Position numbers and translations under genes: made by a program
DNA from: Physcomitrium patens
Taxonomy: Eukaryota > Streptophyta > Bryopsida > Funariales > Funariaceae
DNA length: 64,000 nt
Assembly: GCF_000002425.4 (NCBI RefSeq)
Contig: NC_037262.1
Span: forward strand, 8,492,998 to 8,556,997
Direction of reading: 5' to 3'
In this document: piece by piece, positions 59,750-64,000 of the stretch
Layout of the letters: each line of letters begins with the position of its first letter
Position numbering within the stretch: the first letter of the stretch is position 1
The notes under the pieces: model-generated
What the model was told of the DNA's origin: nothing
Seen by the model: the letters and a program-made list of their open reading frames with translations, nothing else
Databases searched by the model: none

Positions 59750-61990
59750 AAAATTCACGGATGCAGTCTGGAGCATAACCAGTTTTTCGGTGCAAGTATG
59801 GAATCGGTATGCTGCTCAGGGTGTAGGTACATCTGTTGTAGATTTTTATAGCTAGACAAGTCTCCCCAGTTTTGGTGCAGACTGGTTGGGGTGTGATTGA
59901 TACCCTTTTGTTTGATGGTGTTATTGTTTCTTCGTGCTAACAATCTGGGGCACTTCAATCCCAGTTTGCAGCCTACTAGTCTAGTTGCAGAGTGAACCCG
60001 CTGCTCACGACTTGCTGTAAAATCTGGTTAACATTTTAGAGACGACGACCACCAAGCAGAACCTTGTAAACTCTCAAGCAGTAAATATCACTGGATTTTG
60101 AATGTTCAAATTTTCCAAGTATCCCGTGTCGCCTTTGGCTGGATTGTAGTCAATCTGCTACTATGACTTAGCATTCTCATTTGTTACTACCTCTTTTTAT
60201 TGATTACGTAGTTTTAGTTGTATTTGGAAAGAGTTCTTTAGTGTCTTGATCACCGAGTCTGGCTGATTGCCAAACTGTGTCCAATTTTTTTTGTAATCTT
60301 GTCGGTTGTTGTACACTACTTGGATGGGTACTTGAACGTATACCTACCCTGAATTGTAGTTCTGAGTGTTCCATTAGACAACGCCATCGGTAAGTCAACC
60401 ATCAAAACACATAGTACACCTAATTTTTTTGTAGAGAAGTCTTGATGTTCATAATGTTGTTAACGGAAGGTACAATTTTCACTGCCACGGTGGTCACGGT
60501 AAGTGGATTAGTGAACTACGTGGAATACCACTCAGCAAGCTTCATTCCTGGATATATCTAACACTAGCTATGCCTACTTTAGTTTATACTACTTTAATGA
60601 TTGTGAATTCCTTCTGCCATTTGGAATCATGAATTCTTCACGCTTTTGAACCTTTTTGGGCAAGATAAGAAAAGCTAGAGGTATTACACGTAGCTCACAA
60701 ATCCACTGAATCTGGTACCGTAATGTTGTGTTTACTCACCTACCATCTAATCAATGGTAGGGTCATTCAACATCACATGAAGTGCAATGAACTTGAATTT
60801 CCAGCAGTCATGACTCACCAAATTTTATCAGGTCTATAGGCCTCATCCAAACAGATGACACAGGTCAAAGTTGCTTGACACTTCAAGGACAATCGATCAC
60901 CCTTTTTAACATGTTCTTCCTCATTTCTCGATTTTTCCCAGGAGAGCTGTGATAACTGGCCGAGTGAAATGGACTCGTCATACTGTTGTAGACAGATTTC
61001 CATTAATCCTTCAAACAGAAATGGAAGAATGCATGCATGTTTCTGACACGGTCGACTTCTTATAGTTTAAAACGCTGGTGTGGATTGACACTGAATGATT
61101 TCGCCCTTTGTAGCATGTACATTGGAACAGAAAGTCTCATGGGAAATTCGATGCAGTCACCGTTGATCCTAATAGTGAACTTTTTCGTCAGTACAAACGT
61201 GTTTCGTACTGCTACATTGGTACCGTTTTTGATATCGATGTCTTTCTAAAGCTTGTTGCAACGTACATGAATGATGGGAGACACTAGGCAAACTCAATAT
61301 TATCCGGAATTACTGCTACTTAAAGCTGTGACCTTGGTTGCAGGAGGTACTGATTGGCATTCACCTGGCAGGAAAAAGTGTAAAACGTTTGGTTGTGCCA
61401 TCAAGATCTTCAGAAGCATTCAAGCTGATGAAGTTGAGATGTACACCTCTGTAATGCAAACAAAAGTCACGCATTCATAAGTCATATGTATTCTACACTT
61501 AATAAAAGTTTAAGAGTTTCTGATTTGTGGGTTTCGAATAAATGTTATCTAAACTTCCCAGGAAAATCAACATGGACCAACATTGAATGAGCAATCGAAG
61601 CCCTTTGTCGCCGATCGTTCAAATAGATTTAATTTCACAAAGAAAAGAGAATTTGTTCAATACATTACTAATTCTGAAATTAAGACAAGACTAGAGACAG
61701 TCAGATGAAATCCCATGTGCCTCCATTTGTACCCTCCATATTAATATTATATGTTTTTCCTTCTTTATCGTAGCAAGTAATATCCTTCAATGGATCTTCA
61801 ATGGATTGATTGTTGGCACTGTATGTAGTGAAATGATGTTCATTTCTTCCGCCCATTCCCCTTGTGTAACTCCCTCTACTACATTCATTGTGTTTGAGTA
61901 GAAGGTAATTGTATCTTCTTTGTGCATATTTTTTTAAGTTTTATTCTCTAGAGTTGATCTTCATACTTACATTGTAAGCTATGTTGATGA
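59750..61990 (+). other. 3' UTR of PI4K-gamma and unassigned sequence
   Basis: The first few hundred bases are probably the PI4K-gamma 3' UTR. Beyond about 60.4 kb no gene was recognised. Short ORFs at 61037-61249 and 61271-61480 have no recognisable content. Confidence 0.4.
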
Positions 61991-62657
61991 TCAGAGGTAG
62001 GAATTGGATTCAATCTGGGTCTTGATGGCTGCCTTTGAAGAAGCACTTCCCGTCCCAGGGTACCAGGTAGTTTGGGTTTCTAGTCCCACGTTTGATGTTC
62101 TTACAACCCCTTTCCTTCCCTTCACAGTACCTGCATTGACCCATATACCCACAAGTTTACGAAACTTGCGGCCCGAAATTGTGGAGAATTGAGCTGCATG
62201 CTTGAAGCTTAAGAACAGTTTATGCTTGGTGTGAACATCTCGTATTGTTATGCGAAGACCTAGACCATGCTTTCCCTGAAAACCAGAGAAAATTTGCGAG
62301 TTGATGAACTATCCAATAACACGCAGCACATGTAATGTTAGCAGAATCTTCGAAGAGATTATCATTTACACAGATTTAAAAAGTCAAGAAACTAGGAACT
62401 AGCAGTATTCATTCTTCTCGGGTTTCCATTAAATGAGCAAGAGCTTAAGCATGGGGTACAGTATAACAGTAAATAAAAAAATTCAATGGCCAAGAAGAGG
62501 AAGTCAAATTGAGGCAGTGGGTTTACAGTGTCGAAAATAGTGGAAGGAATGCTGAGTCCTTCAAAAGCAAGGGCAAAGATATGTACTGACATGCTACCTA
62601 CAAGAATGGCAGCATGAATTTCCTTGCTCGTGGGAGTGTCGGAGTGGATTTGCGGAC
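61991..62657 (-). CDS. Possible two-exon gene end, function unknown
   Basis: Two open segments on the minus strand are bounded by splice-like sites and join in phase. One is 62527-62657 (acceptor tttatag, donor ACT|GTAAAC; contains SDTPTSKEIHAAILVGSMSV). The other is 61991-62275 (acceptor ggttttcag; contains GKHGLGLRITIRDVHTKHKL and GLETQTTWYPGTG; stop TGA). The second has no Met for 94 codons and a stop lies upstream in frame, so it could only code if spliced. I do not recognise the family. The start would lie further right. Chance open frames remain possible. Confidence 0.3.
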
Positions 62658-62704
62658 CTATAAATGGCTTCCTTTTCGCCTTCCTCGCAAAGGTTTATAG
62701 GTCC
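62654..62704. repeat. 11-bp perfect inverted repeat
   Basis: GGACCTATAAA (62654-62664) and TTTATAGGTCC (62694-62704) form perfect arms around 29 bases. The left arm overlaps the acceptor of the putative unknown gene. Confidence 0.85.
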
Positions 62705-64000
62705 TCGTTTTAGTACCGGCATCTCCCAGTTTCTACTTCCAGTACATTTCCCAAATTTAGACAGTAGCCAGAAAGACCACTTCGAGATTCTCCCCGCTTC
62801 CTAACTTATGACGCTCAAAATTAACCAACTCATTGAAACACTCAACGAATAACTCCGCAACAAAGATATGTTGGGAAGAAAAGAACGGACTCATCAAAGA
62901 TAAAATAACCAGTAAAATAAATAAATAAACATCATCGTATTTAAGAATGATGAAACATCAATTCAACACTATTGTACTTGAGAAAAACTAAATGTAACAA
63001 AACTTAATTTTATGGAAAGAAAGTGCATAGTTTCGTTGCCTGAAGCAAAACAATGCCAAATTCAATGCACTGATCAACTTCGTTATCTACAGGAACTCAT
63101 ACTCTTCCTCGACCCTCTCTGCTTCGGAAATGCGACCCTCTGTTGTTGTCCAACTCGCCCTTAAGCCCTGAGCGCTCGACCGGACCATACGTTGGGGTTC
63201 TCAGATACGACCCACTTGCAAACTCATCCTCTCTTATACCTCTCGAAAACATCACAAATGAATCCCGCGTCCGCTCCCCGCCAACGCCAAAACCTTCTAC
63301 TCTCCCATTTAATGTCCAAAACTCCTCACCTACACATCACTATTGCCTTCACCTCAGCCGCTATAACCTACAGCTCGCAATTAACCGCCAAGTACCCTTA
63401 AACCTCACACCTGCAAACCCTCAAGAATGACAAATCTCCCGTCACAATAAGCGGGGATGCAGATGTGTGAGCGCATTTTCTCCATGAAGACGCTTCAAAG
63501 CAGCAGGCGCAGTAGCTTCAAAGAACCTCAGCTGAAGACTACGCATTCCTTTCATGCTCTCTATCACACGACCTCCTCGAAACCTACAACCACGAGATTT
63601 ATGTAGGTCCCAAGCCCATCACAAAACAATTCCTTCGCTAAGACACAGCTGAGGTCGAAATGCAACCCGTAGTCGACGACCACTGAAAAGCAAGCAGCGT
63701 AGCCCAAAAAACTGAAAACCCACTTCAGAGTCGCGGTAATGAATGTTAAACTACCAGAAAGGGTCCCACTTGGGCGGAGATTCTCGCGAGTGAAATGATC
63801 ACGATGAGCAAAACCAGTCGTGACTTGAAAGATTTAGGGTTTCAGCACCTGCCCTTCTCCAGTGGATATGTGCTTTTTCTGATGTGCCGAAGACACCAGT
63901 TCCAACCAGAATCTCAGCTTCCACGATATTATTCGATCAAACATGAGGATTCAAGCTGTGAGTTCACTGCCAATATGCTCATTTATTAGAAACTAGTAGA
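62705..64000. other. Right-edge sequence, no gene recognised
   Basis: Moderate-GC sequence containing a short open frame (63143-63430) and a telo-box-like ttagggttt at about 63834-63842, a motif common in plant promoters and leaders. It may hold upstream exons of the unknown minus-strand gene, or the start of another gene beyond the window. Confidence 0.3.

Noticed and set aside
1-64000. CRISPR array, bacterial operon features, rRNA or tRNA genes
   Set aside because: No regular spacer repeats, no operon-like gene packing and no cloverleaf-like segment were noticed; the sequence is plainly nuclear and eukaryotic.

Overview
The window reads as nuclear DNA from a land plant, most likely a moss (Physcomitrium-like). 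This is an inference from three things: plant-type spliced host genes (a PLATZ zinc-finger factor, a ubiquitin-like-domain PI4K-gamma kinase and a chloroplast NDH subunit N relic), very AT-rich spacers, and a dense layer of Ty3/Gypsy elements that includes chromodomain-bearing chromoviruses. No species marker was seen.

Layout. 1-4868: the 5' part of a minus-strand Gypsy element without a chromodomain (family D, copy D0), abutting decayed chromovirus LTR sequence (4869-5668). 5674-11700: chromovirus A (plus), an old copy with a 5-bp target duplication. 11706-13560: AT-rich spacer. 14835-15686: PLATZ gene (minus) with a long, GC-richer upstream region to about 18.3 kb. 18684-25074: chromovirus B (plus), younger, with a perfect target duplication. 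25603-47683: chromovirus C (minus), split by two family D elements in the same orientation, D1 (25963-34472) and D2 (37262-45915). About 48.9-50.2 kb: another chromovirus fragment, E. 52534-54678: a four-exon NDHN relic on the minus strand that contains in-frame stops. 56990-59749: a PI4K-gamma gene on the plus strand, with a probable 5'-UTR intron and one coding intron. 61991-62657: a possible two-exon minus-strand gene of unknown function. The rest is unassigned.

How the parts relate. The elements form layers: C is older (LTRs about 91% alike by eye), D1 landed in it later (about 97%), and D2 last (about 99%). All three D copies lie in or against chromovirus sequence. The LTRs of C, and of fragment E, carry perfect runs of alternating GAA and TTC units, which is the form of a heat-shock element, upstream of a TATA-like stretch. 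Chromoviruses A, B and C share a small extra ORF after the chromodomain; it is exactly 423 bp in both A and B. Host genes survive as islands: PLATZ between A and B, and the NDHN relic and PI4K-gamma on opposite strands to the right of the element cluster. All percentages are eye estimates.
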